64,000 nucleotides of DNA from Pseudomonas sp. (GTDB lineage Bacteria > Pseudomonadota > Gammaproteobacteria > Pseudomonadales > Pseudomonadaceae). Positions 9,753 through 20,302 of the stretch are shown here, one piece after another. Position numbers and translations under genes: made by a program. The notes under the pieces were generated by a model, which worked only from the letters and a program-made list of their open reading frames with translations, did no database searches and had not been told where the DNA came from. Position 1 is the stretch's first letter. Every line of letters starts with the position of its first letter. The stretch covers positions 1-64,000 of the forward strand of contig VMRT01000008.1 of assembly GCA_007713455.1 (NCBI GenBank), written 5' to 3'.

Positions 9753-11081
9753 ATGGCTAAGCAAGGTGCTCTCTCCGCGCTGAGTAATGGTGGTCTGTCC
9801 GAACTCTGGGCTCGTCTGCGCTTTCTGTTCATGGCGATCATCGTCTATCGGATTGGCGCACACATCCCTGTTCCCGGGATAAATCCCGATCGGCTGGCCG
9901 AGCTGTTCCGTCAGAACGAGGGGACCATCCTTAGCTTGTTCAACATGTTTTCCGGTGGTGCGCTGGAGCGCATGAGTATTTTTGCTTTGGGGATCATGCC
10001 GTACATTTCGGCATCGATCATCATGCAGCTCATGACCGCTGTCAGCCCACAGCTGGAGCAGTTGAAGAAAGAAGGTGAGGCCGGTCGTCGCAAGATTAGT
10101 CAGTACACGCGTTACGGTACGCTCGTGCTGGCCATCGTTCAGGCGATCGGTATGTCGGTCGGGTTGGCGGGGCAAGGTGTCGCGTTCAGCAACGATTTCG
10201 GCTTCTACTTCGTGGCCATCACGACGTTCGTGTCTGGTGCTATGTTCATGATGTGGCTGGGTGAGCAGATCACCGAGCGTGGCGTTGGCAACGGTATCTC
10301 GATGTTGATCTTTGCAGGTATCGTCGCCGGCTTGCCGGGTGCGCTCGGTCAGTCGTTCGAGTCTGCTCGCCAGGGCGATATCAATATCATCGCGCTGCTC
10401 GCTGTCGGCCTGCTCGCTGTAGCGATCATCGGTTTCGTGGTGTTTATCGAGCGTGGTCAGCGCCGTATCGCGGTTCACTACGCGAAGCGTCAGCAGGGCC
10501 GCAAGGTCTTTGCCGCGCAGACCAGTCACTTGCCGTTGAAGGTGAATATGGCGGGGGTCATCCCGGCTATCTTTGCCAGCAGCATTCTGCTGTTCCCGGC
10601 TTCGCTGGGGCAGTGGTTCGGTCAGTCAGAGAGCATGGGCTGGTTGGCTGACATTTCGCAGGCGATCGCGCCCGGGCAGCCGTTGAACATTCTGCTGTTC
10701 AGTGCCGGGATCATCTTCTTCTGCTTCTTCTATACGGCATTGATGTTCAATCCGAAAGACGTAGCAGAGAACCTGAAGAAGTCTGGCGCGTTTATTCCCG
10801 GGATTCGTCCTGGTGAGCAGTCGGCTCGCTACATTGATGGCGTGTTGACTCGTTTGACCATGTTCGGCGCCCTGTACATGACGGCTGTCTGCCTGCTGCC
10901 ACAGTTTCTTGTGGTTGCAGCCAACGTGCCGTTCTACCTTGGTGGGACCTCGTTGCTGATCGTGGTTGTGGTTGTAATGGACTTCATGTCCCAAGTGCAG
11001 TCACACCTCATGTCGCACCAGTACGATTCCCTGATGAAGAAAGCCAACCTGAAGGGCTACGGCAGTGGAATGCTCCGCTGA
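9753..11081 (+). CDS. secY: Preprotein translocase channel SecY
   Basis: 442 residues with ten hydrophobic segments, the expected topology. SecY with SecE and SecG forms the inner-membrane channel for Sec export and membrane-protein insertion, docking SecA or the ribosome on its cytosolic loops (the basic loop near [10 protein letters not shown]). IPVPGINP near the N terminus and the [12 protein letters not shown] segment are typical. Start is adjacent to the rplO stop, so translation is probably coupled. Confidence 0.98.
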   Translation: MAKQGALSALSNGGLSELWARLRFLFMAIIVYRIGAHIPVPGINPDRLAELFRQNEGTILSLFNMFSGGALERMSIFALGIMPYISASIIMQLMTAVSPQLEQLKKEGEAGRRKISQYTRYGTLVLAIVQAIGMSVGLAGQGVAFSNDFGFYFVAITTFVSGAMFMMWLGEQITERGVGNGISMLIFAGIVAGLPGALGQSFESARQGDINIIALLAVGLLAVAIIGFVVFIERGQRRIAVHYAKRQQGRKVFAAQTSHLPLKVNMAGVIPAIFASSILLFPASLGQWFGQSESMGWLADISQAIAPGQPLNILLFSAGIIFFCFFYTALMFNPKDVAENLKKSGAFIPGIRPGEQSARYIDGVLTRLTMFGALYMTAVCLLPQFLVVAANVPFYLGGTSLLIVVVVVMDFMSQVQSHLMSHQYDSLMKKANLKGYGSGMLR

Positions 11082-11110
11082 GGTGGCTCGTAAGGTTCTA
11101 GGAGTTGGTG

Positions 11111-11227
11111 ATGAAAGTTCGTGCATCGGTTAAAAAGCTGTGCCGTAACTGCAAGATCATCCGTCGCGACGGTGTCGTGCGCGTGATCTGTAGCGCAGAA
11201 CCGCGTCACAAGCAGCGCCAAGGCTGA
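11111..11227 (+). CDS. rpmJ: 50S ribosomal protein L36 (zinc form)
   Basis: 38 residues, [16 protein letters not shown]. Cys11, Cys14, Cys27 and a following histidine form the zinc ribbon, so this is the zinc-containing paralogue. Many pseudomonads carry a zinc-free duplicate elsewhere under Zur; none is in this window. AGGAG ribosome-binding site. Confidence 0.97.
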   Translation: MKVRASVKKLCRNCKIIRRDGVVRVICSAEPRHKQRQG

Positions 11228-11243
11228 TTGTGTAAGGCGTTAT

Positions 11244-11271
11244 AACCCGGCAGCTAGTGCGCTGTCGGGTT
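11244..11271 (+). terminator. Hairpin between spc and alpha operons
   Basis: AACCCGGCAG (11244-11253) pairs with CTGTCGGGTT (11262-11271) with one wobble. The downstream sequence is A/T rich rather than a pure T run, so it may attenuate rather than stop transcription. Confidence 0.45.
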
Positions 11272-11298
11272 GAATATTTGTTATTACAGCGTTAATAT
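11270..11298 (+). promoter_or_regulatory. Possible alpha-operon promoter
   Basis: TTGAAT (11270-11275), 17-base spacer, TAATAT (11293-11298), each four of six. The position before rpsM matches the alpha-operon promoter of E. coli. Confidence 0.35.
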
Positions 11299-11356
11299 CT
11301 CGCGCCCTTTTCTTGGCTTCCGGGGCGTAGGTAGCTGTCAATTGGAGTTTCACTGA

Positions 11357-11713
11357 ATGGCCCGTATTGCAGGCGTCAACATTCCGGATAACAAGCACAC
11401 TGTTATCTCGCTGACCTACATCTACGGTGTTGGTCGCACCCGTGCACAGGAAATCTGTGCTGCTACCGGTGTGAATCCGGCAGCGAAGATCAAGGATCTT
11501 TCCGACGAGCAGGTCGAACTGCTGCGTGGCGAAGTCGGCAAGTTCATCGTTGAAGGCGACCTGCGTCGCGAAGTCAACATGAAAATCAAGCGCTTGATGG
11601 ACCTGGGTTGCTATCGCGGCCTGCGTCATCGTCGTGGTCTGCCGGTTCGCGGTCAGCGTACCAAGACCAACGCACGTACCCGTAAGGGCCCGCGCAAGCC
11701 GATCCGCAAGTAA
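11357..11713 (+). CDS. rpsM: 30S ribosomal protein S13
   Basis: 118 residues, [19 protein letters not shown], with the basic C-terminal tail [18 protein letters not shown] that reaches the P-site tRNA. First gene of the alpha operon. GGAG lies ten bases before the ATG. Confidence 0.98.
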   Translation: MARIAGVNIPDNKHTVISLTYIYGVGRTRAQEICAATGVNPAAKIKDLSDEQVELLRGEVGKFIVEGDLRREVNMKIKRLMDLGCYRGLRHRRGLPVRGQRTKTNARTRKGPRKPIRK

Positions 11714-11743
11714 TCGCGTTAGCGAATCGACAGGAATTTAGTC

Positions 11744-12133
11744 ATGGCAAAACCTGCTGCTCGTCCTCGTAAAAAAGTCAAAAAGACAGTGGTTGATGGC
11801 ATCGCCCACATCCACGCGTCTTTCAACAACACCATCGTGACCATCACCGATCGTCAGGGCAATGCGTTGTCCTGGGCTACTTCGGGTGGTTCCGGTTTCC
11901 GCGGCTCGCGTAAGAGCACTCCGTTCGCTGCCCAGATCGCTGCAGAGCGCGCTGGTCAGGCTGCGCTGGAGTACGGCCTTAAGAACCTCGACGTCAACGT
12001 CAAGGGCCCAGGTCCGGGTCGGGAGTCCGCCGTGCGTGCTTTGAACGCATGTGGTTATAAAATCGCCAGCATCACCGACGTGACGCCAATCCCGCATAAC
12101 GGGTGCCGTCCGCCGAAGAAGCGCCGCGTGTAA
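11744..12133 (+). CDS. rpsK: 30S ribosomal protein S11
   Basis: 129 residues; ends [11 protein letters not shown], the conserved tail. S11 forms the platform near the mRNA exit channel. AGGAA precedes the ATG; 17 bases separate it from rpsD. Confidence 0.98.
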
Positions 12134-12150
12134 TCAGGAGACAGTGAAGA

Positions 12151-12771
12151 ATGGCTCGTTATATTGGTCCCAAGTGCAAACTGTCTCGTCGTGAAGGCAC
12201 CGATCTCTTCCTGAAGAGTGGTGCGCGCGCGCTCGAATCCAAGTGCAATATCGAAACCCCGCCGGGTGTTCACGGTCAGCGTCGCGGACGTCTGTCCGAT
12301 TACGGCACCCAGCTGCGTGAAAAGCAGAAGGTACGCCGCATCTACGGTGTGCTGGAGCGTCAGTTCAGTGGTTATTACAAGGAAGCAGCCAGCCGTAAGG
12401 GTGCTACCGGTGAGAATCTGCTGCAGCTGCTCGAGTGCCGTCTGGACAACGTCGTGTACCGCATGGGCTTCGGCTCTACTCGTGCCGAATCGCGTCAGCT
12501 GGTCTCGCACAAGTCAATCAGCGTCAACGGTCAGACCGTGAACATTCCGTCTTACCAGGTCAAGGCCGGTGACGTAGTGGCTGTTCGTGAGAAGTGCCGT
12601 AACCAGCTGCGTATCGCCCAGGCCCTCGAACTGTGCGCTCAGCGCGGTCGCGTTGAATGGGTCGAAGTAGATGCCGACAAGAAATCCGGTGTTTTCAAGA
12701 ATGTTCCGGCTCGCAGCGATCTGTCCGCCGACATCAACGAAAACCTGATTGTCGAGCTCTACTCCAAGTAA
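12151..12771 (+). CDS. rpsD: 30S ribosomal protein S4
   Basis: 206 residues, [20 protein letters not shown]. The S4 RNA-binding fold lies in the second half ([21 protein letters not shown] is split over it). S4 nucleates 30S assembly and in E. coli represses the alpha operon. AGGAG upstream. Confidence 0.98.
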   Translation: MARYIGPKCKLSRREGTDLFLKSGARALESKCNIETPPGVHGQRRGRLSDYGTQLREKQKVRRIYGVLERQFSGYYKEAASRKGATGENLLQLLECRLDNVVYRMGFGSTRAESRQLVSHKSISVNGQTVNIPSYQVKAGDVVAVREKCRNQLRIAQALELCAQRGRVEWVEVDADKKSGVFKNVPARSDLSADINENLIVELYSK

Positions 12772-12793
12772 GGGCTAGAAAATAGGTGTATCC

Positions 12794-13795
12794 ATGCAGA
12801 GTTCGGTAAATGAGTTCCTGACCCCCCGCCATATCGATGTGCAGGTGGTCAGTCCGACCCGTGCCAAGATCACTCTCGAGCCCCTCGAGCGTGGTTTTGG
12901 CCACACCCTTGGCAACGCGCTGCGTCGTATTCTGTTGTCCTCCATGCCCGGCTGCGCTGTGGTCGAGGCCGAGATCGACGGTGTGCTTCACGAGTACAGC
13001 GCCATCGAGGGCGTGCAGGAAGATGTCATCGAAATCCTGCTCAACCTCAAAGGTATCGCCATCAAGCTGCACGGCCGTGATGAAGTGACCTTGAGCCTGG
13101 TGAAGAAGGGCGCGGGCGCTGTTACCGCTGCCGATATCCAGCTGGATCACGATGTCGAAATCGTCAATGGCGATCACCTGATCGCCAATCTGGCGGCCAA
13201 CGGCTCGCTCAACATGAAGCTCAAGGTCGCTCGCGGCCGCGGTTACGAGCCTGCTGATGCGCGTCAGAGCGATGAAGACGAGAGCCGTAGCATCGGTCGT
13301 CTGCAGCTCGACGCCACTTTCAGCCCGGTTCGTCGCGTGGCTTACGTGGTCGAGAATGCTCGTGTCGAGCAGCGCACCAACCTGGACAAACTGGTCATTG
13401 ACCTGGAAACCAACGGCACCCTGGATCCCGAAGAGGCGATCCGTCGTGCAGCGACCATCCTGCAGCAGCAGCTGGCTGCGTTCGTCGACCTCAAGGGCGA
13501 CAGCGAGCCGGTTGTAATCGAGCAGGAAGACGAGATCGATCCGATCCTGTTGCGTCCGGTTGATGACCTGGAGCTGACCGTACGTTCGGCCAACTGCCTG
13601 AAGGCGGAAAACATCTACTACATTGGTGATCTGATTCAGCGCACCGAAGTAGAGCTGTTGAAGACGCCGAATCTGGGCAAGAAGTCCCTGACTGAGATCA
13701 AGGACGTTCTGGCTTCGCGTGGTTTGTCCCTCGGTATGCGTCTGGATAACTGGCCGCCGGCAAGTCTCAAGAAGGACGATAAGGCCACTGCCTGA
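12794..13795 (+). CDS. rpoA: RNA polymerase alpha subunit
   Basis: 333 residues, the usual length. The N-terminal domain (about 1-235) dimerises and nucleates core assembly ([15 protein letters not shown]); a flexible linker leads to the C-terminal domain (about 250-333), where [10 protein letters not shown] carries the arginine that binds UP elements and contacts activators. It lies between rpsD and rplQ as in all relatives. Confidence 0.98.
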   Translation: MQSSVNEFLTPRHIDVQVVSPTRAKITLEPLERGFGHTLGNALRRILLSSMPGCAVVEAEIDGVLHEYSAIEGVQEDVIEILLNLKGIAIKLHGRDEVTLSLVKKGAGAVTAADIQLDHDVEIVNGDHLIANLAANGSLNMKLKVARGRGYEPADARQSDEDESRSIGRLQLDATFSPVRRVAYVVENARVEQRTNLDKLVIDLETNGTLDPEEAIRRAATILQQQLAAFVDLKGDSEPVVIEQEDEIDPILLRPVDDLELTVRSANCLKAENIYYIGDLIQRTEVELLKTPNLGKKSLTEIKDVLASRGLSLGMRLDNWPPASLKKDDKATA

Positions 13796-13840
13796 TCGCC
13801 CCCAGTAACCGAACTGAACGTTTGGTAAGGAATTTCAATC

Positions 13841-14227
13841 ATGCGTCATCGTAAAAGTGGCCGTCACCTGAGCCGCACCAGCGCCCACCGCAAGGCCATG
13901 TTCCAAAACATGGCGGTGTCGCTGTTCGAGCACGAACTGATCAAGACCACCCTGCCCAAGGCCAAGGAGCTGCGTCGCGTTGCCGAGCCGCTGATCACCC
14001 TGGCTAAGGAAGACAGCGTCGCTAACCGTCGTCTGGCTTTCGACCGTACTCGTTCGAAGGCTGCCGTAGGCAAGCTGTTCAACGATCTGGGCAAGCGTTA
14101 CGCCACCCGTCAGGGCGGCTATCTGCGTATCCTCAAGTGCGGCTTCCGCGCTGGTGACAACGCACCTATGGCTTACGTCGAGCTGGTTGACCGTCCGGTC
14201 ACTGGTGAAGTGGAAGCCGCCGAGTAA
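13841..14227 (+). CDS. rplQ: 50S ribosomal protein L17
   Basis: 128 residues, [21 protein letters not shown]17 lies near the tunnel exit. It ends the alpha operon and is followed by a strong terminator. AAGGA ribosome-binding site. Confidence 0.98.
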   Translation: MRHRKSGRHLSRTSAHRKAMFQNMAVSLFEHELIKTTLPKAKELRRVAEPLITLAKEDSVANRRLAFDRTRSKAAVGKLFNDLGKRYATRQGGYLRILKCGFRAGDNAPMAYVELVDRPVTGEVEAAE

Positions 14228-14244
14228 GATCGGTAGCAGCAATT

Positions 14245-14274
14245 AAAAACCGAGCCTTTTGGCTCGGTTTTTTT
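14245..14274 (+). terminator. Terminator of the alpha operon
   Basis: AAAAACCGAGCC pairs with GGCTCGGTTTTT around a TTTT loop, with a seven-base T run. It ends the ribosomal protein region ahead of katA. Confidence 0.95.
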
Positions 14275-14421
14275 ATGCCCAAAGGACTCTGAGAGACTGG
14301 CTCTATAAGGGGCGTTGATCTTCATCATTAGTCGCCGTTGCGCTTGCTTCCTATGATGGCATTCAACCAGCAGGTACTTACCAAGACCCTGGAAGCTATA
14401 GAATACCAAGGAGCTGCAACC

Positions 14422-15882
14422 ATGACTGACAAGCCGAAGCTCACAACCGTTGCCGGTGCGCCGGTATCCGAAAACCAGAACTCCATGACTGCGGGCCGCC
14501 GTGGTCCCATGCTGCTTCAGGACGTATGGTTTCTAGAGAAGCTCGCTCATTTCGACCGGGAGGTCATTCCGGAGCGGCGCATGCATGCGAAGGGGTCGGG
14601 GGCGTTCGGAGAATTCGTCGTCACCCATGACATCACCCGCTACACCAAAGCCAAGCTATTTTCCGAGATCGGCAAGCGCACTCCGCTGTTCGCGCGCTTT
14701 TCGACCGTCGCAGGCGAGCGTGGTGCCGCCGATGCCGAGCGTGACATTCGTGGTTACGCACTGAAGTTCTACACCGAGCAAGGCAACTGGGACATGGTGG
14801 GCAATAACACCCCGGTGTTCTTTTTCCGCGATCCGCTGAAGTTTCCGGACCTCAACCACGCAGTAAAACGCGATCCGCGCACCAACATGCGCAGCGCGAA
14901 TAACAACTGGGACTTCTGGACCGGGCTGCCTGAAGCCTTGCACCAGATCACCTATGTCATGGGCGATCGGGGCATTCCGGCGTCGTACCGCTATATGCAC
15001 GGTTTCGGTTCGCACACCTACAGCTTCATCAGTCCGAACAACGAGCGTTTCTGGGTGAAGTTTCACTTTCGGACCCAGCAGGGCATCAAGAATCTCACCG
15101 ACGCCGAGGCGGCAGCCATCGTTGCCAATGACCGGGAGAGTTCGCAGCGCGATCTGTTCGAGGCCATCGAGCGTGGCGAATATCCACGTTGGACGATGTA
15201 TGTGCAGGTAATGGCGGAGGCCGACGCCGCCAAGGTGCCGTACCATCCGTTCGACCTCACCAAGGTCTGGCCGCATGCCGACTACCCGCTGATCGAGGTC
15301 GGCTATTACGAGCTCAACCGCAATCCCGACAACTACTTCCAGGATGTCGAGCAGGCGGCATTCACACCGGCGAATGTCGTTCCGGGCATCAGCTTCTCTC
15401 CAGACCGTATGTTGCAGGGCCGTCTTTTCTCCTACGGGGATGCGCAACGCTACCGGCTGGGGGTGAATCACCATCAGATTCCGGTCAACGCTCCGCGTTG
15501 CCCGGTCCACAGCTACCATCGCGATGGTGCCATGCGCGTAGATGGCAATCAGGGTGGTCGTCTGCATTACGAGCCGAATACCTATGGCGAGTGGCAGGAA
15601 CAGCCTGACTTCAGCGAGCCACCGCTGGCTCTCGAGGGGGCGGCGGATCGTTACGACTACCGTGCCGACGACGCCGATTACTTCACTCAGCCGGGCAACC
15701 TGTTCCGCTTGATGAAGGCCGATGAACAGCAGCGGTTGTTCGAAAATACCGCACGGTCGATGCAGGGAGTGGCGCGTCATATCAAGATTCGCCACATCAG
15801 TCACTGCCTGAGGGCTGATCCGGCCTATGGAGCAGGTATTGCCGCCGCCCTGGATATTCCGCTGTCGGAAGTGCCGGCATAA
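14422..15882 (+). CDS. katA: Catalase, small-subunit haem type (KatA)
   Basis: 486 residues. It breaks down hydrogen peroxide to water and oxygen with haem b. Catalytic His55 lies in [12 protein letters not shown], Asn128 in MVGNNTP, and the haem-ligand Tyr338 in RLFSYGD. The frame opens at 14338, but ATG 14422 has AAGGAG ahead and gives a normal KatA N terminus without a signal peptide. The place after rplQ matches P. aeruginosa katA; the bacterioferritin gene that I recall following it there is absent. No clear OxyR site was found; TATGAT at 14352-14357 is a possible -10. Confidence 0.95.
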   Translation: MTDKPKLTTVAGAPVSENQNSMTAGRRGPMLLQDVWFLEKLAHFDREVIPERRMHAKGSGAFGEFVVTHDITRYTKAKLFSEIGKRTPLFARFSTVAGERGAADAERDIRGYALKFYTEQGNWDMVGNNTPVFFFRDPLKFPDLNHAVKRDPRTNMRSANNNWDFWTGLPEALHQITYVMGDRGIPASYRYMHGFGSHTYSFISPNNERFWVKFHFRTQQGIKNLTDAEAAAIVANDRESSQRDLFEAIERGEYPRWTMYVQVMAEADAAKVPYHPFDLTKVWPHADYPLIEVGYYELNRNPDNYFQDVEQAAFTPANVVPGISFSPDRMLQGRLFSYGDAQRYRLGVNHHQIPVNAPRCPVHSYHRDGAMRVDGNQGGRLHYEPNTYGEWQEQPDFSEPPLALEGAADRYDYRADDADYFTQPGNLFRLMKADEQQRLFENTARSMQGVARHIKIRHISHCLRADPAYGAGIAAALDIPLSEVPA

Positions 15883-15910
15883 GCGATTCGCGGTATCCGC
15901 AGGATCGAGA

Positions 15911-15946
15911 AGCCCGCAGCGAGTGCTGCGGGCTTTCTTGTTTCTT
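15911..15946 (+). terminator. Terminator after katA
   Basis: A perfect ten-base stem AGCCCGCAGC/GCTGCGGGCT with loop GAGT, followed by a T-rich tail on the plus strand. The opposite side has no T run, so it serves katA. Confidence 0.9.
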
Positions 15947-15951
15947 CAGCG

Positions 15952-17217
15952 CTATTCGTGGGGATTGTTGAGCGGCTTATCGCTCTCCTGTCCGGGTGGC
16001 AGAAGGCGATCGGCCTCTGCCGGATCGATCGCCGTCAGGCTGCCGTCGGCAGTTGCGACAAGCACGGCCTCAAGCATTTCACGCACATTGTTGCGCAGCA
16101 TGCCGACAGACTTCTGGCCGCGACTGTTCAATCCGCCGATTTCCATGAGCACGCTGCCGCCCAATGGGCCTGTTTCGCCGGCGGCCAGTCGCTCGGTCCC
16201 CAGCAGGCCGTATGCGTTTCGGGCAATGCCTGGATCGCCGCCGCCGCGGCGGACATCGCCGCTGGGGTGCTCATAGTAGTAGTTGGTGATTTCCATGAAG
16301 CCAAGCTGCGTGGAACGCTGCTTCATCACGATTGCCAGCTGCTTCGACAGTGCTACCGCTTCCGGGGCGACATCCGGGTGAGTTGGCCAGGTGATAGAAC
16401 CGGTCACCTGGCGTCCCGGGCGGTTCACTTCAGGATCCACATCCTCGAGTACCACGGCAGGGTTCTGATTGTGCACATCTACCAGCCAGATGGGACGGTA
16501 ACGGTCATAGATGCCGCGTACCGCAACCGCTTCTGGCACCGGGTTCTGCCCCGGGTTGAAGTGCCGCTCGCTGGCCAGGCCTGGATTGCAGCGTATCTGC
16601 GTGCTCTTGCTCCAGTCTGTCCAGTGGTAGCGGTTGATGTCGTAGCTAAATTGGCGTTGGCCGTCGGCATTGGTGAAGGCGGTCACGTTGGCGCCGAGGT
16701 GCTGATCCAACTTGGCAGGATTCAGGGTGCCATCGGCGCGCAGGCAGTCAGCGCTGGTTTGCGGGGCGCTGAAATCCATGTTGCCGCGACTGAAACGCTC
16801 GGCGCCGTCTGGGTTGACCCTCGGCACGATCAGCACCTGCAGATTATCCAGTACCTGGCGGGACAAGGCCCCGCTCGAGGCAAGGCGTTTTATCAGATTG
16901 ACCGCCGCTTCGGTGCCGTGAGGTTCGTTGCCGTGCTGTTGGGTGATGATCATCACGGCTGATTTGTCTGAATTACCCAGCCTGGCCAGCCAGATTGGTC
17001 GGCCTCCGTTGCTGCTGCCGGCCTGTTCTAGTCGCAGGGCATCCGGGAAGCGTCGTGAAAGTGCGTTGAGCTGATCGTACAGCTGGTTGTTGCTCATGAA
17101 CGCCTCCAGCGAGACGTTCTGCTCATTGGTGATCCAAGGGCCGTTGGGTTGGGCGGCGGCGGCGAGACCGGGTAGCAGGCCGGCGCCAAGCAGGCAGGCA
17201 GCAAGCGCAATTCGCAT
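15952..17217 (-). CDS. Exported M14-family zinc carboxypeptidase
   Basis: 421 residues with a signal peptide (first 22, ending GLAAAA). The M14 zinc motif HxxE is His95-Glu98 in QQHGNEPHGTEAA, a later zinc ligand lies in WLVDVHNQ, and the probable catalytic Glu is in VLMEIGG. It should trim C-terminal residues from peptides, possibly cell-wall peptides, in the periplasm; the substrate cannot be read from sequence. It lies downstream of uvrA on the same strand after 110 bases with its own AAGGAG site. It stands where other pseudomonads carry bacterioferritin. Confidence 0.85.
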   Translation of the reverse strand: MRIALAACLLGAGLLPGLAAAAQPNGPWITNEQNVSLEAFMSNNQLYDQLNALSRRFPDALRLEQAGSSNGGRPIWLARLGNSDKSAVMIITQQHGNEPHGTEAAVNLIKRLASSGALSRQVLDNLQVLIVPRVNPDGAERFSRGNMDFSAPQTSADCLRADGTLNPAKLDQHLGANVTAFTNADGQRQFSYDINRYHWTDWSKSTQIRCNPGLASERHFNPGQNPVPEAVAVRGIYDRYRPIWLVDVHNQNPAVVLEDVDPEVNRPGRQVTGSITWPTHPDVAPEAVALSKQLAIVMKQRSTQLGFMEITNYYYEHPSGDVRRGGGDPGIARNAYGLLGTERLAAGETGPLGGSVLMEIGGLNSRGQKSVGMLRNNVREMLEAVLVATADGSLTAIDPAEADRLLPPGQESDKPLNNPHE

Positions 17218-17327
17218 CAGGATTTCTCCTTATCGGGCTGAGAGTGTCCCGCCCAACTGCCCGGCGGGATCCGTAGTGGACCCCGCTGCGCTTGCGCTTG
17301 TTGCCGAAACGGCTGCCGACGCGATGA

Positions 17328-20171
17328 TCAACCCGCCGAGCGGTCGCGCTCAAGTAACGGTTTGAGGAAATGACCGGTATGAGACTGGGCCATACCTGCC
17401 ACCTCTTCCGGCGTACCGCAGGCGATGATCTGGCCACCCTTCGAGCCACCTTCCGGGCCGAGATCCACCAGCCAGTCGGCCGTCTTGATGACGTCAAGGT
17501 TGTGCTCGATCACCACGACCGTATTGCCGTGGTCGCGCAAACGGTGCAGTACGTCGAGCAGCTGCTGGATATCGGCGAAATGCAGGCCGGTGGTGGGTTC
17601 GTCGAGGATGTACAGGGTCTTGCCGGTGTCACGCTTGGACAGCTCACGGGACAGCTTGACGCGCTGCGCCTCGCCGCCAGACAGGGTCGTCGCACTCTGC
17701 CCCAGCTTGATATACGACAGCCCCACATCCATCAGCGTCTGCAGTTTTCGCGCGACGGCCGGTACCGGGTCGAAGAATTCACGGGCTTCCTCGATGGTCA
17801 TGTCGAGCACTTCGGTAATGCTCTTGCCCTTGTACTTCACCTCCAGCGTTTCGCGGTTGTAGCGCTTGCCCTTGCACACGTCGCAGGGCACGTAGATGTC
17901 GGGCAGGAAGTGCATTTCCACCTTGATCACGCCGTCGCCCTGGCAGGCTTCACAGCGTCCGCCCTTGACGTTGAACGAGAAGCGGCCCGGGCCGTAGCCG
18001 CGTGAGCGCGCTTCCGGCACGCCGGCAAACAGCTCGCGAATCGGCGTGAACAGCCCCGTGTAGGTCGCCGGGTTGGAGCGCGGGGTGCGGCCGATCGGGC
18101 TCTGATCGATGTCCACCACCTTGTCCAGATGCTGTAGGCCGTCGAAGCTGTCGTGCGGGGCTACTTCCAGCGTGGTCGCGCCATTGAGTGCAGTCGCCGT
18201 GATCGGGAACAGCGTGTTGTTGATCAGCGTTGATTTGCCCGAGCCCGACACACCGGTGATGCAGGTGAGCAGGCCGACCGGAATCTCCAGGTCGACGTTG
18301 CGCAGGTTGTTGCCACGCGCGCCCTTGAGCTTGAGCAGCATCTTCGGATCACGGCGGGTGCGCTCAGGCCGATAGTTGATCTTCACCCGGCCAGAGAGGT
18401 ACTTGCCGGTCAGCGAATCCGGGTGCGTCATCACCTCGTCAGGTGTGCCTTCAGCGACGATGCGGCCGCCATGTATGCCGGCACCTGGACCGATGTCTAC
18501 GACGTAGTCGGCGAGACGGATCGCATCCTCGTCATGCTCCACGACGATCACCGTATTGCCGATGTCGCGCAGGTGGCGAAGGGTGCCCAGCAAGCGTTCG
18601 TTGTCGCGCTGATGCAGGCCGATCGAAGGTTCGTCGAGGATGTACATCACCCCAACCAGGCCAGCGCCGATCTGACTGGCCAGGCGAATACGCTGGGCTT
18701 CGCCGCCGGACAGGGTGTCGGCGCTGCGATCCAGGGTCAGATAATCCAGGCCGACGTTGACCAGGAACTGCAGGCGTTCGCGGATCTCCTTGAGAATCTT
18801 GTCGGCGATCTCGCCGCGTCGCCCGCTGAGCGAGAGGACGCCGAAGTAGTCGGTGGCGTCGCCGATGGGCATGGCCGTGACCGCAGGCAGGGTCTTGTCG
18901 CCAACCCACACGTGGCGTGCTTCGCGGCGCAGACGCGTGCCGCGACAGTCCGGGCAGGGCTGGGTGCTGAGGTATTTGGCGAGCTCTTCGCGAACCGAAT
19001 TGGACTCGGTTTCGCGGTAGCGGCGCTCCAGGTTGGGAACGATCCCTTCGAACGGGTGCGAACGCTTGACGATATCGCCGCGGTCGTTGAGGTAGCGGAA
19101 CTCGACATTCTCACGGCCGCTGCCGCGCAGGATGGACTTCTGATGATCGGCGGCCAGTGAGTCGAAAGGCTCGTCGAGGCTGAAGCCATAATGCGAGGCC
19201 AGTGAGCCGAGCATCTGGAAATAGTAAACGTTGCGCCGGTCCCAGCCGCGTATGGCGCCTTCGGCCAGGGTCAGCTCGCCATTGACCAGACGCTTGGCGT
19301 CGAAGAACTGCTTCACGCCCAGGCCGTCACAGGTGGGGCAGGCGCCGGCTGGGTTGTTGAAGGAGAACAGCTTGGGCTCAAGCTCGCTGATCGAGTGGCC
19401 GCAGATCGGGCAGGCGAAGCGTGCGGAGAAGATCATTTCCTCGCTGTCGTCGTCCTCTTCCATGGAGGCGACCAGGGCGATGCCATCGGCCAGCTTGAGC
19501 GCCGTTTCGAAGGATTCGGCCAGGCGCTGCTGCAGGTCGCCGCGAACCTTGAAGCGATCCACCACCACGTCGATCGAGTGCTTCTTCTGCTTGTCCAGCT
19601 TGGGTAGCTCGTCGAGCTCGTACAGCCGCCCGTTGATGCGGGCGCGCACGAAACCCTGAGCACGCAGTTCGTCGAACACGGCCAGGTGCTCGCCCTTGCG
19701 TTCGCGGATGACCGGGGCCAGCAGCATCAGCTTGCGGCCTTCGGGCAGTGCCAGCACCTGGTCGACCATCTGACTGACCGTCTGCGCTTCCAACGGGGCA
19801 TCGTGATCTGGACAGCGCGGCGTGCCGACCCGCGCATAGAGCAGACGCAGGTAGTCGTAGATCTCGGTGATGGTGCCCACGGTGGAGCGCGGGTTGTGCG
19901 AAGTCGATTTCTGCTCGATGGAGATCGCCGGGGAGAGCCCCTCGATGGTGTCGACGTCGGGCTTTTCCATCATCGAGAGGAACTGGCGCGCATACGCCGA
20001 AAGCGATTCGACGTAACGGCGCTGGCCTTCTGCGTAGAGAGTGTCGAATGCCAACGATGATTTGCCAGAACCGGACAAGCCGGTGATGACGATCAGCTTG
20101 TCGCGCGGCAGGGTGAGGTCGATGTTCTTCAGGTTGTGGGTGCGGGCCCCACGAATCAGAATCTTGTCCAA
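17328..20171 (-). CDS. uvrA: Excinuclease ABC subunit A
   Basis: 947 residues. UvrA scans DNA for bulky lesions and loads UvrB in nucleotide excision repair. Two ABC ATPase modules are present: Walker [10 protein letters not shown] at 31-39 and GVSGSGKST near 640, each with an LSGGE signature. Zinc ligands Cys254, Cys257, Cys278 and Cys281 flank the first insertion and a second CxxC pair lies near 740-770. No LexA box was seen upstream. Confidence 0.98.
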   Translation of the reverse strand: MDKILIRGARTHNLKNIDLTLPRDKLIVITGLSGSGKSSLAFDTLYAEGQRRYVESLSAYARQFLSMMEKPDVDTIEGLSPAISIEQKSTSHNPRSTVGTITEIYDYLRLLYARVGTPRCPDHDAPLEAQTVSQMVDQVLALPEGRKLMLLAPVIRERKGEHLAVFDELRAQGFVRARINGRLYELDELPKLDKQKKHSIDVVVDRFKVRGDLQQRLAESFETALKLADGIALVASMEEDDDSEEMIFSARFACPICGHSISELEPKLFSFNNPAGACPTCDGLGVKQFFDAKRLVNGELTLAEGAIRGWDRRNVYYFQMLGSLASHYGFSLDEPFDSLAADHQKSILRGSGRENVEFRYLNDRGDIVKRSHPFEGIVPNLERRYRETESNSVREELAKYLSTQPCPDCRGTRLRREARHVWVGDKTLPAVTAMPIGDATDYFGVLSLSGRRGEIADKILKEIRERLQFLVNVGLDYLTLDRSADTLSGGEAQRIRLASQIGAGLVGVMYILDEPSIGLHQRDNERLLGTLRHLRDIGNTVIVVEHDEDAIRLADYVVDIGPGAGIHGGRIVAEGTPDEVMTHPDSLTGKYLSGRVKINYRPERTRRDPKMLLKLKGARGNNLRNVDLEIPVGLLTCITGVSGSGKSTLINNTLFPITATALNGATTLEVAPHDSFDGLQHLDKVVDIDQSPIGRTPRSNPATYTGLFTPIRELFAGVPEARSRGYGPGRFSFNVKGGRCEACQGDGVIKVEMHFLPDIYVPCDVCKGKRYNRETLEVKYKGKSITEVLDMTIEEAREFFDPVPAVARKLQTLMDVGLSYIKLGQSATTLSGGEAQRVKLSRELSKRDTGKTLYILDEPTTGLHFADIQQLLDVLHRLRDHGNTVVVIEHNLDVIKTADWLVDLGPEGGSKGGQIIACGTPEEVAGMAQSHTGHFLKPLLERDRSAG

Positions 20172-20202
20172 AACAGCCTCGCGTGGCGGGCGGAAACCCG
20201 AA

Positions 20203-20232
20203 AGTATACGGCCGGGGTGATAGTCGCGGCAA
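20203..20232 (-). promoter_or_regulatory. Possible uvrA promoter
   Basis: Read on the minus strand: TTGCCG (20227-20232), 18-base spacer, TATACT (20203-20208, five of six). It lies about 32 bases before the uvrA ATG. Confidence 0.45.
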
Positions 20233-20263
20233 AACCGCGCGCCTGTGCCGAACAGGGTAGGGC

Positions 20264-20272
20264 TGCTAGAAT
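20264..20272 (+). promoter_or_regulatory. Extended -10 promoter of the MFS gene
   Basis: TGC-TAGAAT: an extended -10 with five of six matches; no good -35 is present. It lies 30 bases before the MFS start and is divergent from the uvrA promoter. Confidence 0.45.
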
Positions 20273-20302
20273 CGCCGCCGGTTCATACAAGCGAGACCCT
20301 CC

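Noticed and set aside
9045-10529. 494-residue antisense frame opposite rplO and secY
   Set aside because: High-GC genes leave long open antisense frames; the plus strand holds unmistakable ribosomal proteins and SecY.
14275-14421. OxyR site ahead of katA
   Set aside because: No four-part ATAG-N7-CTAT pattern; only isolated CTATA and CTATAG words.
20172-20302. LexA (SOS) box between uvrA and the MFS gene
   Set aside because: No CTGT-N8-ACAG was found; AACAG near 20173 has no partner.
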